Counted from the stretch's first letter, positions 1 to 8,112 are shown. The stretch is DNA of 64,000 bases from Streptomyces sp. NRRL WC-3626 (GCF_000718785.1 NZ_JOCA01000004.1:124001-188000); one strand, 5' to 3'. The notes: generated from the sequence alone by a model not told the origin. Program-made: numbers and translations.

Positions 1-93
1 GCCGAGATCTTCCGCACCGCTATGCGCGACCTCCTCGCGGACATCCACCGCCGCATCCCGGATACCGCGACCCCGGCCGGACGGGCAGGATGA
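1..93 (+). CDS. C-terminal end of an unidentified protein (truncated by window edge)
   Basis: An open frame runs in from the left edge and stops at the TGA at 91-93, giving the last 30 residues (starting AEIFRTAMRDLLADIH). The GC3-rich codon use is that of a real Streptomyces gene. The stop lies 4 bp before the ATG of the next gene, so the two are probably co-transcribed. The fragment looks helical and is too short to assign to a family. Confidence 0.6.
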   Translation, partial: AEIFRTAMRDLLADIHRRIPDTATPAGRAG

Positions 94-97
94 CCTC

Positions 98-448
98 ATG
101 ACGAAGCTGCCCTTACAGAAGAATTCCGGTTCGGTGCTGTCGCTGTGGTCCCAGGACTCGATCCTGTCCATCGGCTCGGTGGGCTCGGTGCTGTCCGTGG
201 GCTCGGTCGGCTCGGCCCTCTCGGTCGCCTCGATCGGCAGCGCCCTGTCGGCCGGCTCGATCGGGTCGTCCCTGTCCCTGATCTCGGCGGGCTCATGGCT
301 GAGCACGGGCTCACTGCTCTCGGCCCAGTCCCGCTGGTCGGTCCTGTCCTGGCGCTCCAACGGAGCGTTCCTGGCAGCGGGGGCGGTGGGCACGGTGGGC
401 GCCGCTCTGCTCCTCACCCGGACACTGCGCGCGTCGGCGGGCCGCTGA
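98..448 (+). CDS. Small Ser-x-x triplet-repeat protein with a TTA codon
   Basis: A 116-residue protein. From residue 12 to residue 87 every third residue is serine: 26 uninterrupted S-x-x triplets, grouped loosely into 9-residue units such as IGSALSAGS. The other positions are mostly Gly, Val, Leu, Ile and Ala. A hydrophobic stretch (about 89-107) follows, then a short basic tail, so a C-terminal membrane anchor is likely. Codon 6 is TTA (113-115), read in Streptomyces only by the bldA tRNA, so translation is expected to be developmentally timed. The strict period suggests a solenoid or filament-like fold, which is inference. Function unknown. It begins 4 bp after the preceding gene and ends before a hairpin. 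Confidence 0.75.
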   Translation: MTKLPLQKNSGSVLSLWSQDSILSIGSVGSVLSVGSVGSALSVASIGSALSAGSIGSSLSLISAGSWLSTGSLLSAQSRWSVLSWRSNGAFLAAGAVGTVGAALLLTRTLRASAGR

Positions 449-466
449 CCGCGGATCCGTCCCTCC

Positions 467-494
467 GGGACGCGGCCCATGCCGGCCGCGTCCC
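467..494 (+). terminator. Hairpin terminator after the S-x-x protein gene
   Basis: A perfect 11-bp inverted repeat (GGGACGCGGCC with its complement) around a 6-nt loop begins 18 bp after the stop at 448. There is no T-run, as is usual for Streptomyces terminators. The rest of the gap to 656 shows nothing else I can identify. Confidence 0.55.
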
Positions 495-656
495 GCGTCC
501 CTCGGCCGGGCCCTGCCGGCCGGCGCCCGACGCCGCTGTGCGTGCGGATGACGTGCCCGCCCTACCTCGGGGGTAATGGCCTCAGCCCGTCGGCGTTGGC
601 AAGCTGGGTGATCTCCCCGCGACGACAGGACGCGGGCCGGGAGGGAGAGGTCAGCC

Positions 657-1100
657 ATGTCCAGCACCGCATCCACGGACACGCGCACCGTCATCGAAGA
701 GCTGCTGCGCAGAATCGGTGAGGGCGACCCGGAGCGCATCGCCGAGCTGTATGCCGAGCAGGGCGACTGGAAGCTGGACTGGCCGGAGGCCGAGCACGGC
801 CGTGCCGCGACGCCGTGGATCCGTCACCGGTCCACCCGGGCCGACGCGGCCGCCCACTATCGCGAGCTTGCCGAGCACCACCTGCCGGAGCATGTGGCGA
901 CCGAGGTCGAGCGCGTTCTCATCGACGGGGACGACGCGGTCGTGCTCGGCGAGATCCGCCAGACCGCCCGGTCCACCGGACGTGCGTATCGCGCGCGGTT
1001 CGCCCTGCACCTCACCGTCGAAGACGGCCTCGTCACCCGGCACCACGTCTACGAGGACAGCCTCGCCGTCGCCCGGGCATTCGAGGCGGACGATCGGTGA
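657..1100 (+). CDS. SnoaL-like / NTF2-like domain protein
   Basis: A 147-residue protein with the order expected of a SnoaL-like NTF2 fold: N-terminal helices (VIEELLRRIGEGDPERIAELYAE), a central helix with His residues (AAHYRELAEHHLPEH), then beta-strands with DGDDAVVLGEI and ARFALHLTVEDGLVTRHHVYED. Such folds act as ketosteroid-isomerase-like enzymes, small-molecule binders or polyketide cyclases. No biosynthetic genes are nearby, so the substrate cannot be inferred. A GGGAGGGAGAGG-type ribosome site precedes the ATG. A strong hairpin follows the stop directly, so it is probably monocistronic. Confidence 0.8.
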   Translation: MSSTASTDTRTVIEELLRRIGEGDPERIAELYAEQGDWKLDWPEAEHGRAATPWIRHRSTRADAAAHYRELAEHHLPEHVATEVERVLIDGDDAVVLGEIRQTARSTGRAYRARFALHLTVEDGLVTRHHVYEDSLAVARAFEADDR

Positions 1101-1102
1101 AC

Positions 1103-1150
1103 GCCCGGCCGCTCGTACCACGGGCCCGGCCGTCGTACGAGCGGCCGGGC
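1103..1150 (+). terminator. 16-bp stem terminator after the SnoaL-like gene
   Basis: Perfect inverted repeat: GCCCGGCCGCTCGTAC at 1103-1118 and its complement at 1135-1150, with a 16-nt loop, starting 2 bp after the stop codon. It separates the SnoaL-like gene from the cold-shock region. Confidence 0.7.
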
Positions 1151-1229
1151 CCGTGGTCGTCCGGCTCGACGGCGACGCGCCGGGGTAAAACCTTTCACTC
1201 GCATGGGCCGAAACCTGTCGTGGCTGATG

Positions 1230-1258
1230 TAGACATGCGTGCGCGGTGAGGTTATCGT
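1230..1258 (+). promoter_or_regulatory. Candidate housekeeping promoter of the MerR-type regulator
   Basis: TAGACA (1230-1235) and TATCGT (1253-1258) are separated by 17 bp, a fair match to the HrdB consensus TTGACA-N17-TAGRRT. It would start transcription near 1265 and give a leader of about 430 nt before the ATG at 1695. Found by eye; no start-site data. Confidence 0.4.
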
Positions 1259-1694
1259 CTCTGTTGTAGCCAGGAAGTCGCAGAGGCGTGGCAGACACGA
1301 ACTGCCCGCATGGAGACAGAGGTTCTGGCACGGCGGTGGAGTGGTGGAGCCGGAAGGTGAAGGGCTCCCTCGCTGACCGCCGGGCCTGGTGGCCGCAGGA
1401 GGGCCGCCGGTAGTACGCAGGAGCGAGAAGTTCGTCGGAAAGAGAGAAGGAGGAGGACGCCATCAGGATCCCCCGGGCGGGAACGGTCCGCCTGGGTGCC
1501 GCAGGTCCCGGAACGGAAGGTGGTCCCACGGTCACGCATCCGCGATCCCCGCACTCTCCGCCCCCCGCCGGGGGCCGGTGCGGAAACAGAAGGCCGGCAT
1601 CGCAGTAGGCCGGTCGATGGTGTTACAAATCCCTCGGGGCCTTGGTGCCGTACGGCACCAAGGCCCCTCGACGCATTCCCCATCAGAGGTGCAG
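1259..1694 (+). other. Long non-coding leader upstream of the MerR-type gene
   Basis: About 430 bases without a credible gene. The stretch holds several local inverted repeats (for example GGCAG/CTGCC near 1290 and CTCTG/CAGAG near 1258-1285), purine-rich runs (AAAGAGAGAAGGAGGAGG around 1440-1458) and, near its 3' end, the 32-bp palindrome listed separately. Long structured leaders are typical of cold-shock mRNAs, and the neighbouring csp and helicase genes fit that. I could not match it to a named RNA family. Confidence 0.4.
1636..1667 (+). promoter_or_regulatory. 32-bp perfect palindrome in the leader
   Basis: The half GGGGCCTTGGTGCCGT is followed directly by its exact reverse complement, giving a 32-bp palindrome with no spacer, 27 bp before the ATG at 1695. 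As DNA it could bind a dimeric regulator; as RNA it would form a very stable hairpin just before the ribosome site (AGAGGT, 1685-1690), which could attenuate transcription or shield translation. Confidence 0.6.
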
Positions 1695-2033
1695 ATGACC
1701 ACAGACACACCGCTCGACCGAATCGACGACGACGACTACCCCGCGTACACCATGGGACGGGCAGCGGAGATGCTCGGTACCACGCCCGCCTTCCTGCGGG
1801 CGCTCGGTGAGGCCCGGTTGATCACGCCCCTGCGCTCCGAGGGCGGCCACCGCCGCTACTCCCGCTATCAGCTGCGCATCGCCGCCCGCGCCCGGGAGAT
1901 GGTCGACCAGGGCACCGCCATCGAGGCGGCCTGCCGCATCATCATCCTGGAAGACCAGCTGGAAGAGGCCCGGCGCATCAACGACGAGCTGCGACGCCGT
2001 GAGGCCGGGTCCAGCCACAAGGCGGACGCCTGA
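1695..2033 (+). CDS. MerR-family regulator of the cold-shock cluster
   Basis: A 112-residue protein. Residues about 17-55 form a MerR-type winged helix (YTMGRAAEMLGTTPAFLRAL, then the wing GGHRRYSRYQ). A coiled-coil dimerisation helix follows (IIILEDQLEEARRINDELRRRE). There is no C-terminal ligand domain. The ATG at 1695 is chosen because AGAGGT lies 5 bp upstream and because homologues begin MTTDTPL; the open frame upstream belongs to the leader. It is transcribed toward the DEAD-box helicase, which is on the other strand. I recall the same trio (regulator, helicase, cold-shock protein) in other Streptomyces, so control of cold adaptation is likely but inferred. Confidence 0.85.
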   Translation: MTTDTPLDRIDDDDYPAYTMGRAAEMLGTTPAFLRALGEARLITPLRSEGGHRRYSRYQLRIAARAREMVDQGTAIEAACRIIILEDQLEEARRINDELRRREAGSSHKADA

Positions 2034-2219
2034 CCCCCACGCGTACGACGGACGGAGGCCCACCCGGCCCCCGGCCGCGGCCGGTCGGGCCGGCCATCGC
2101 ATCCGGCCCGGGTGGGCGGCTCGTGGAGACCTGGGTGGATGGCCCCGTGGACGAGTCACCGAATCGGGACCGTACGGCCCGCACGCACGCGAGACACCGG
2201 GCGCGCAGGCCGCCCGGTC

Positions 2220-3710
2220 CTAGGCCGCGTCGGAGACGGACCGTCGTGCGGGTGCGCGCCGCGTCGCCGAAGCGGAGCGGCGCCGGCCGCGTGAGGTGGT
2301 GCCGCGCTTGGGGCGCTCGGCCACCGGTGCGGTGATGACGACCGGGACGCCGGAGGGAGCCTGGGCACCGGTGATGCGGTGCAGGTCCTCCGCGCCCGCG
2401 CGGACCTGGGTGGTCTGCGGGACGATGCCGGCCATCGTCATGAGACGGGTCATGGCACGGCGCTGGTTCGGGGTGACCAGGGTCACGACGCTGCCGGACT
2501 CGCCGGCGCGGGCCGTGCGGCCACCGCGGTGGAGGTAGTCCTTGTGGTCGGTCGGAGGGTCGACGTTGACGACGAGGTCGAGGCTGTCCACGTGAATGCC
2601 GCGCGCGGCGACATTGGTCGCCACCAGCACGTTGACGTGTCCGTTCTTGAACTGCGTCAGCGTACGGGTGCGCTGCGGCTGCGACTTGCCCCCGTGGAGG
2701 GAGGCGGCCCGCACCCCGCTGTTCAGGAGGTGAGTGGTGAGGCGGTCGACGGCGTGCTTGGTGTCCAGGAACATGATCACCCGGCCGTCGCGGGCGGCGA
2801 TCTCGGTGACTGCCTCGTGTTTGTCGGCGCCGTGGACGAGGAGCACATGGTGTTCCATCGTCGTGACCGCGCCGGCCGACGGATCGACGGAGTGCACGAC
2901 GGGGTCGCTCAGGTAGCGGCGTACGAGCAGGTCGACGTTGCGGTCGAGAGTGGCGGAGAACAGCATGCGCTGACCGTCGGGGCGAACCTGGTCGAGCAGG
3001 GCGGTGACCTGCGGCATGAAGCCCATGTCGGCCATCTGGTCGGCCTCGTCGAGGACGGTCACCAGGACCTGGTCCAGTCGGCAGTCGCCGCGTTCGATGA
3101 GGTCTTTGAGGCGTCCGGGGGTGGCGACGACGATCTCGACGCCGCGACGCAGCGCGCCGGCCTGCTTGCTGATCGACATCCCTCCCACGACCGTCGCCAG
3201 GCGCAGCTTCACGGAGCGGGCGTACGGCGTGAGCGCGTCGGTGACCTGCTGCGCCAGCTCGCGCGTCGGTACGAGGATCAGCCCCAGGGGCTGCCGGGCC
3301 TCGGCGCGCTGCCCGGCCGTACGGGCCAGCAGGGCCAGCCCGAAGGCGAGGGTCTTGCCGGAACCGGTGCGTCCCCGGCCCAGAACGTCCCGGCCGGCGA
3401 GGGAGTTCGGCAGCGTCGCGGCCTGGATCGGGAACGGGGCGGTCACGCCCTGTGAGCCGAGCGTGGCCAGCAGCTCCGAGGGCATGGCGAGATCGGCGAA
3501 GCTCTCCGCGGCGGGCAGCGCCGGGGTGATCGTCTTCGGGAGGGCGAACTCACCCTGCGGCGCGGGGCGGCGGCTGTGCCCCTGGGAACGAACCGGTCCG
3601 CCGGAGCGGCTTGAGGACGACGAGCCGAACCGTTTGCCGTTCTTCCCGGTGGCGGCTCCGCCGTTCCGAGTGCGGGCGGAGCGGTCGTTCGTGCGTGTGC
3701 TGCGGTTCAT
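2220..3710 (-). CDS. DEAD-box ATP-dependent RNA helicase (cold-shock type)
   Basis: A 496-residue helicase. After a basic, Ser/Arg-rich N-terminal tail come the Q motif (ESFADLAMP..TAPFPIQ), Walker A GRTGSGKT, PTREL, the DEAD box (LDEADQMADMGF), SAT (LFSATLD), and helicase-C motifs including RGIHVD and HRGGRTARAG. The C-terminus is Arg/Lys-rich and likely binds RNA. It unwinds structured RNA during ribosome assembly or cold adaptation. The ATG at 3710 is preceded by AAGGAAGG at good spacing; a more upstream GTG lacks this. The 274-bp leader is markedly A/T-rich for this genome and lies behind the csp gene on the same strand, so some transcripts may read through. Confidence 0.92.
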   Translation of the reverse strand: MNRSTRTNDRSARTRNGGAATGKNGKRFGSSSSSRSGGPVRSQGHSRRPAPQGEFALPKTITPALPAAESFADLAMPSELLATLGSQGVTAPFPIQAATLPNSLAGRDVLGRGRTGSGKTLAFGLALLARTAGQRAEARQPLGLILVPTRELAQQVTDALTPYARSVKLRLATVVGGMSISKQAGALRRGVEIVVATPGRLKDLIERGDCRLDQVLVTVLDEADQMADMGFMPQVTALLDQVRPDGQRMLFSATLDRNVDLLVRRYLSDPVVHSVDPSAGAVTTMEHHVLLVHGADKHEAVTEIAARDGRVIMFLDTKHAVDRLTTHLLNSGVRAASLHGGKSQPQRTRTLTQFKNGHVNVLVATNVAARGIHVDSLDLVVNVDPPTDHKDYLHRGGRTARAGESGSVVTLVTPNQRRAMTRLMTMAGIVPQTTQVRAGAEDLHRITGAQAPSGVPVVITAPVAERPKRGTTSRGRRRSASATRRAPARRSVSDAA

Positions 3711-3935
3711 GCGGAACCTTCCTTGATGCGGCACATATCAAGGAATTCCCGAGCAGGTGCAGCATGGAGAATTGCGAGAACGGGCCGAATGGGAAACGAA
3801 AATAAATCGTACGCAAAAATGTGAACGGGAGGATATGTTCTGGTGTCGCCGAAAGGGAATCCGTGTAATTAATTCCGCGCATCCCTCCCGGTCGTCCCGC
3901 AGACGAAACGACTACGGGAAGTGCGCACGACGGAA

Positions 3936-3959
3936 GCCCGCACCCCGAAGGGTGCGGGC
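3936..3959 (-). terminator. Hairpin terminator after the cold-shock gene
   Basis: Perfect 10-bp stem (GCCCGCACCC with its complement) closed by a CGAA tetraloop, 26 bp downstream of the csp stop on the minus strand. It lies between csp and the helicase leader. Confidence 0.65.
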
Positions 3960-3984
3960 CCCAGCCGCGAAGTGCGTGCCGACG

Positions 3985-4188
3985 TCAGGCGGGAACGATG
4001 TTCTCGGCCGTCGGGCCCTTCTGGCCCTGCGCGATGTCGAAGCTCACCTTCTGGCCTTCGAGCAGCTCGCGGAAGCCCTGGGCGGCGATGTTCGAGTAGT
4101 GGGCGAACACGTCGGGGCCGCCACCGTCCTGCTCGATGAAGCCGAAGCCCTTTTCCGAGTTGAACCACTTCACGGTGCCAGTAGCCAT
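3985..4188 (-). CDS. CspA-family cold-shock protein
   Basis: 67 residues, the standard length of bacterial cold-shock proteins. The OB fold carries both RNA-binding motifs, RNP1 (KGFGFI) and RNP2 (DVFAHY), after the typical start [10 protein letters not shown]. These proteins bind single-stranded RNA or DNA and keep mRNA unstructured at low temperature. The ATG at 4188 has a GAAGGAG site 8-9 bp upstream; the open frame extends further but only through leader sequence. It shares the strand with the helicase downstream and probably works with it. Confidence 0.96.
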   Translation of the reverse strand: MATGTVKWFNSEKGFGFIEQDGGGPDVFAHYSNIAAQGFRELLEGQKVSFDIAQGQKGPTAENIVPA

Positions 4189-4607
4189 GTCTTTATTCTC
4201 CTTCGGGGCAGTGAGTCGGCATCCGCACTGCGCGGACGCCGTGTCGCCGCGATGATCACCCCGCCCGAAAGAAGACCGATGCCAAAAGGCGCTTCCAGTG
4301 GCACTGAAGCCGACTGGGAAGATCTCAGAATTCGGGAACCACAACTGCAACTGATGTCGAGAGTAGCACGTTGCGGCGACCCGTGCGCATTGGATAATGC
4401 TGCCCCGATCGTTCCTGCGAGGAATCTTCCGGCACGGTTCCGTGAAATTCTCACCCGGCGGATGCAGATATAATGCTGTCCTCACACCGCTGCCCGGCAG
4501 CTACCCGGCTCCGGCCGCGAGGGGCGACGATCCGATCACCCGCTGGTCGAGTTCCGGACCGAGCGGTGCCCCGCAACCCCATGTCGGAGCGTCTGCCGGT
4601 GAGCGGG
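4189..4607 (-). promoter_or_regulatory. Long leader/promoter region of the cold-shock gene
   Basis: 419 bases with no credible gene. Parts are much more A/T-rich than the genome (for example around 4330-4480). On the minus strand TACTCT around 4361-4366 could be a -10 element, giving a leader of roughly 170 nt, but I see no convincing -35. The E. coli cspA leader is also long and acts as a temperature sensor; the same role here is inference. Confidence 0.35.
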
Positions 4608-5120
4608 TCACCGGAACAGGGCGATCAGTCCGTTCACCCAGATCCCCAGCATCGCCAGGACCACCCCCAGGCAGCCGGCTCCTGCCAGGAAGCCACTGAA
4701 CCTCCCCGTCCCGGCGTCCGGTTCGCCGTCCGGGGCGGAAGGTGTCGAGTCCCAGTCGACCGGGCGCCCCAGGACTTCGGAGCAGTCGGTTCGTACCGCC
4801 GTCAGCCGCTCCACGGCGAACGCGGAGTGGGCAAGGGACTCGGGACCATGCCACGCGAGTGCCCTCATACGCTCCTGGGCCGTCGGGTACCTCGCTTCGA
4901 AGGCGGAGGTCTCGTCCGCGTCCCGGTCCTCCTCGAGGTACATCCAGCGCCCCGCCTCCGCGGGCTCCCCGTACAGCCGGTACACCTCCGCAAGGCGACG
5001 GCGGAGCGTCAGGTCGGTGGGGTAGGAGGAGACCAGTCCGCGTAGACGCTGACGTGCCAGGGGCACGCGGCCGGCCGCCAGATCCGCGTCGACTCGGGCG
5101 AGGGTGGCTGTCAGTGGCAT
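4608..5120 (-). CDS. DUF6584 family protein with C-terminal membrane segment
   Basis: 170 residues. The N-terminal half is helical and TPR-like (LARVDADLAAGRVPLARQRL, then LAEVYRLYGEPAEAGRWMYL), as I recall for the Streptomyces DUF6584 family, in which repeats are followed by one C-terminal membrane helix (here FLAGAGCLGVVLAMLGIW). The start at 5120 gives the MPLTATLARVDADL beginning seen in relatives; an in-frame ATG at 5171 would add 17 residues. Neither has a strong ribosome site. Function unknown. Confidence 0.75.
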   Translation of the reverse strand: MPLTATLARVDADLAAGRVPLARQRLRGLVSSYPTDLTLRRRLAEVYRLYGEPAEAGRWMYLEEDRDADETSAFEARYPTAQERMRALAWHGPESLAHSAFAVERLTAVRTDCSEVLGRPVDWDSTPSAPDGEPDAGTGRFSGFLAGAGCLGVVLAMLGIWVNGLIALFR

Positions 5121-5337
5121 GGCCGCATGATCGTCCAGGAGGGTGGAACGCCTCGACCCCTTTTCGCGCATCGCTCACGCGCTGCCGGTGCTAGCAGCGC
5201 GTGGGTCGGATCCGGCCGAGGCCGATCTCCCCCGGGAAGGGGCCACTGCCGTGACGAGGTCCACGGGTGGGGTTGTCGGTGGCACGCACTAACGTGCCCA
5301 CGGAATTCGTCGATGTGTGTACGCCTGAGGAGCCATG

Positions 5338-6147
5338 ATGCCCGGAGACGCACCCGAACTGCCCGCGAAGAATCTGCGCACCCTGATACCGGAGTACGCG
5401 GACCTTGCCCGGGACACCATCCTCCTCAACCCGGAGCCCGGCGACCCTGGCGTGCGGGAGAGTTCGCTGGGAGGCAAGCTGCTGTGGCCCGCGGACGAGC
5501 CGTGGCCGTACTGCGCGCAGGAAGACCACTGGACGTTCGGCTCCGACCCGTCCAACAGGACCGAGATCGTCCCGGGCGCGGTGCCGATGGTGCCGATCCT
5601 CCAGCTGTTCGCCCGGGATGTGCCGGGGCTGGAGTTCCCGGAGGGGAAGGACCTGCTCCAGCTGGTGTGGTGCGCACTGATGCACGAGCAGGACCCCAGG
5701 CTGCTGGTGATGCCGCGACTGTACTGGCGCAACGAGGCGGAGACCGTGGCCGGAGGGCTCCTGTCCGAGGTCCCCGAGGTGAGCGAGGGGGAGTACGACG
5801 AGGACAACATGCCGGAACCGTCCACGTTGTCCCCGACGACCGCGGAGGACTGTCCGAGGTGGCTCGATCTGCCCAAGGACATGCGGGAGATCTGGGAACC
5901 TCGTCTCCGGTCGCCGGCGGGCCACACGGTGTGGCCACCCGACTCCAACCTCATCGGGACGAAGGTCGGCGGCTGGCCCGCCTGGACCCAGCCTGCCGAC
6001 TGGCCGGACTGCGAGAGCGGACACCGCATGGAGCACCTGCTGACCATCACCGGCGACATACAGCTGGGCGACTGCGGCGGCGTCTACTTCTTCCATTGCC
6101 GCCGGTGCCCCGGCCTGCCGTGGGACTGGCGCTTCGACTGCCACTGA
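5338..6147 (+). CDS. DUF1963 (YwqG-like) family protein
   Basis: About 269 residues. Features of the DUF1963 fold are an early GGKLLWPADEPWP segment, a central acidic insert (EVSEGEYDEDNMPEP), and a closing GDCGGVYFFHCRRCP segment. The family has no established biochemical role. Two ATG codons are adjacent (5335 and 5338); AGGAG at 5328-5332 is better placed for the second. The C-terminal cysteines (CESGH, GDCGG, HCRRCP) could bind metal. The next gene is convergent, on the opposite strand. Confidence 0.8.
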   Translation: MPGDAPELPAKNLRTLIPEYADLARDTILLNPEPGDPGVRESSLGGKLLWPADEPWPYCAQEDHWTFGSDPSNRTEIVPGAVPMVPILQLFARDVPGLEFPEGKDLLQLVWCALMHEQDPRLLVMPRLYWRNEAETVAGGLLSEVPEVSEGEYDEDNMPEPSTLSPTTAEDCPRWLDLPKDMREIWEPRLRSPAGHTVWPPDSNLIGTKVGGWPAWTQPADWPDCESGHRMEHLLTITGDIQLGDCGGVYFFHCRRCPGLPWDWRFDCH

Positions 6148-6276
6148 CAACTGAGCTCGGTGGAACCCGGAGATCCGGGCAGGGGTCGCTTCGCGTGATC
6201 GGGCGCCACGCTCATCCGACGTTCCCCGTGGGTGGGCGCGTCGGCGCGGCGCGGGCGGAGCGCGCAGCCGGGACTC

Positions 6277-6681
6277 CTACAGCTCCGACCAGGTGTGGGG
6301 CTCCATGTAGGCGTGATCTCCTCGGAAGAACCAGTCCGCCAGATCAGTCAGCCGCTCTATGCACGCGTTGTAGTACTCCTCCGGCTGTGGCCGAGGGAAG
6401 TTGGGGTGCGCCGTCCATGAGGGGACATCGGTGACGACGTGGTAGTACCCCTCTGCCAACCATCGAGGAAGCTCCTCGGCGTCCTGCAAGTGTTCGCAGA
6501 CCGTGCGCATGGCTTTCTCCAGCTTGGAGAAGGCGCCTCGGTCCCAGACCAGATCACTTCGCAGTCCAAGTAGGAAGCTTCCGGGCTCGGAACGGAACTC
6601 GCGCTCCAGGGTCTTCAAAGCCAGGTCCATGGCGGGCATGCTGCCAGGCCCGGGAGCGGTTGCCGTACGCGATTGCTCCAC
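6277..6681 (-). CDS. Hypothetical protein, partner of the upstream membrane protein
   Basis: 134 residues, acidic and Trp/Tyr-rich (LAEGYYHVVTD, PRPQPEEYYNACIERL). No membrane segment and no family recognised. The GTG at 6681 lies only 11 bp after the stop of the preceding minus-strand gene, suggesting one transcript; ATG codons at 6639 and 6630 are alternatives, and none has a strong ribosome site. G+C and codon bias are slightly lower than in the neighbours, consistent with accessory DNA. Confidence 0.6.
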   Translation of the reverse strand: MEQSRTATAPGPGSMPAMDLALKTLEREFRSEPGSFLLGLRSDLVWDRGAFSKLEKAMRTVCEHLQDAEELPRWLAEGYYHVVTDVPSWTAHPNFPRPQPEEYYNACIERLTDLADWFFRGDHAYMEPHTWSEL

Positions 6682-6692
6682 GGTCCGGGGTG

Positions 6693-7529
6693 TCAGTCCT
6701 GCTGCAGGGCGTGCAGATCAACCCACGTGGCGCATACGTTCTCTTCGATCCGCTTCGCCCGGCGAACGATCTCGGGGTTCTTACCCAGAGCCTCGAGGTC
6801 CTTGCGCGCCGCGTCCGCCCGACGTCGCACTTCGGCACATGCACCTGCGGTGGGGCTCTCCTGGTCGTCAACCAGCATCATCGCGTCCAATGCCCAATAG
6901 GCGCGCGTGAATTGACGTGCTTCCTTGTCGATGTACCGGTTACGCCCACCTTCCGTCTCGGAGATGTGGAGCGCTGCCTGGAACTCCTTCGACATCGTGT
7001 CGAAATCCAGGTTCTGCGCCGCCACGTCGGCGAGCACTCGGTGCGCTTGGAGCGCCTCGAGTGGATCTGCCATACGGGGACCGCCGACGCCCTGGGACTC
7101 CGTCCGGGCGGCCAGTTCCAGCGCCCGGTGAGCCATGCGCACCGCAAGTTCAAGGTCCGTCGTCGAAAGTGCCAGAAACAGGCTTATGAGCCGGTAGGTC
7201 GATGCACTCAGATTGAGACTTCTCTGGCCGTGCCGGGCGATCAGGCTGTCCGCTTGCCTCGCCAGCGTGACGATCTCGTTGCGGTGCGTGGATCCGCCGG
7301 TGCGGTCGAGTTCACTCATCTGCACCACGTAGCGGGATACCTCGGTGCGGGCGGCGTCCTGTCTCTGCGCATCGGCAATGCCTTGCGACGCGTCGACGGC
7401 GGCAACGGCCGAAACGAAGGATGTCACGGTGGCGATGAGCGCAATGATGACTCCGGCCCAGGTCGATACCCGTTCCGTGCCCGAGGGGGAGGCGGCCATC
7501 CGTGAGGATTGGCGCGCAGACCGAGGCAT
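6693..7529 (-). CDS. Membrane-anchored helical protein of unknown function
   Basis: 278 residues. A short polar N-terminus is followed by one transmembrane helix (about residues 22-45: TWAGVIIALIATVTSFVSAV). The rest is predicted helical and repeat-like, with segments such as LELAVRMAHRALELAART that resemble TPR helices. GAGAGG lies just upstream of the ATG at 7529; the open frame further upstream overlaps non-coding DNA. No enzyme motif is visible. It forms a probable two-gene unit with the next gene and borders a transposase remnant, so it may be mobile or strain-specific. Confidence 0.7.
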   Translation of the reverse strand: MPRSARQSSRMAASPSGTERVSTWAGVIIALIATVTSFVSAVAAVDASQGIADAQRQDAARTEVSRYVVQMSELDRTGGSTHRNEIVTLARQADSLIARHGQRSLNLSASTYRLISLFLALSTTDLELAVRMAHRALELAARTESQGVGGPRMADPLEALQAHRVLADVAAQNLDFDTMSKEFQAALHISETEGGRNRYIDKEARQFTRAYWALDAMMLVDDQESPTAGACAEVRRRADAARKDLEALGKNPEIVRRAKRIEENVCATWVDLHALQQD

Positions 7530-7804
7530 GTCCCTCTCCAGTTCTCCGGGCTGCTGCGCTGTCGTCGTGCCACTTCCCACCCTTGGGGCACAGAGTTGGG
7601 CCCGGCCACCCAAGGACAGCCGAGTGGGGGCTTGGCGCCGGCTCGGGCCCTGCTTCAGGAGTTCGACCGAGCCCACCAGGAGGTGGACGTAGAGGGGGCA
7701 TCGGAGGTCATGCCGGCCGCGTCGGAGGGGCCGCGCCAGTCGATGGCGGGCACCGGCGGTTGCTGCGCTCCGCCGCTGTACCGCAAGATCGAACGATGTC
7801 GCGA

Positions 7805-8038
7805 TCAGTAGGCGCACACACTGCCGATCCGTGCCCGCGATGCCTGGTCGAGCAGGTCCGCTTGGGCAACCGCGCACTTGCCGGGGTGGCCGACTCGCGC
7901 AGACCCTCGGCGGGCGCGATCAGTTCCTGGTGCCGTCCAGGCGGGCACGAAGTCACCGGACGGCAGTCCGTGCAGGTGGAGCAGGGGCAGGACCTCGCTG
8001 ATCTTCGGCAGCAGTTCGGTGACGCCGCTTGATCCCAT
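7805..8038 (-). pseudogene. Decayed IS256-type transposase fragment
   Basis: On the minus strand residues 5-33 of this frame (LPKISEVLPLLHLHGLPSGD and on) match the segment before the catalytic region of IS256/mutator transposases, which typically reads EVLPxLYLxGLSxGDF. Similarity then continues only in another frame (around 7870-7935, APAEGLRESATPASARLP, compare GLSASVITRL), so it is frameshifted. No DDE residues or terminal inverted repeats remain. The rest of the 583-base gap between 7530 and 8112 shows nothing I can identify. Assignment is from memory of the family. Confidence 0.5.
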
Positions 8039-8112
8039 ACTTCCCTTGCGGACAGACTGCCCTTCATGGGATCAGTAGGTATGGCCACCGACGCGCAGAT
8101 CAAGACGCTGCG

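Noticed and set aside
98..448. Phase-variable or low-complexity non-coding repeat
   Set aside because: Frame is open throughout with Streptomyces GC3 bias, and the strict Ser spacing is at protein level while codons vary.
4465..4470. TATAAT on the plus strand near the csp region
   Set aside because: No gene is transcribed from it in the plus direction and no -35 element is present; chance in an A/T-rich strip.
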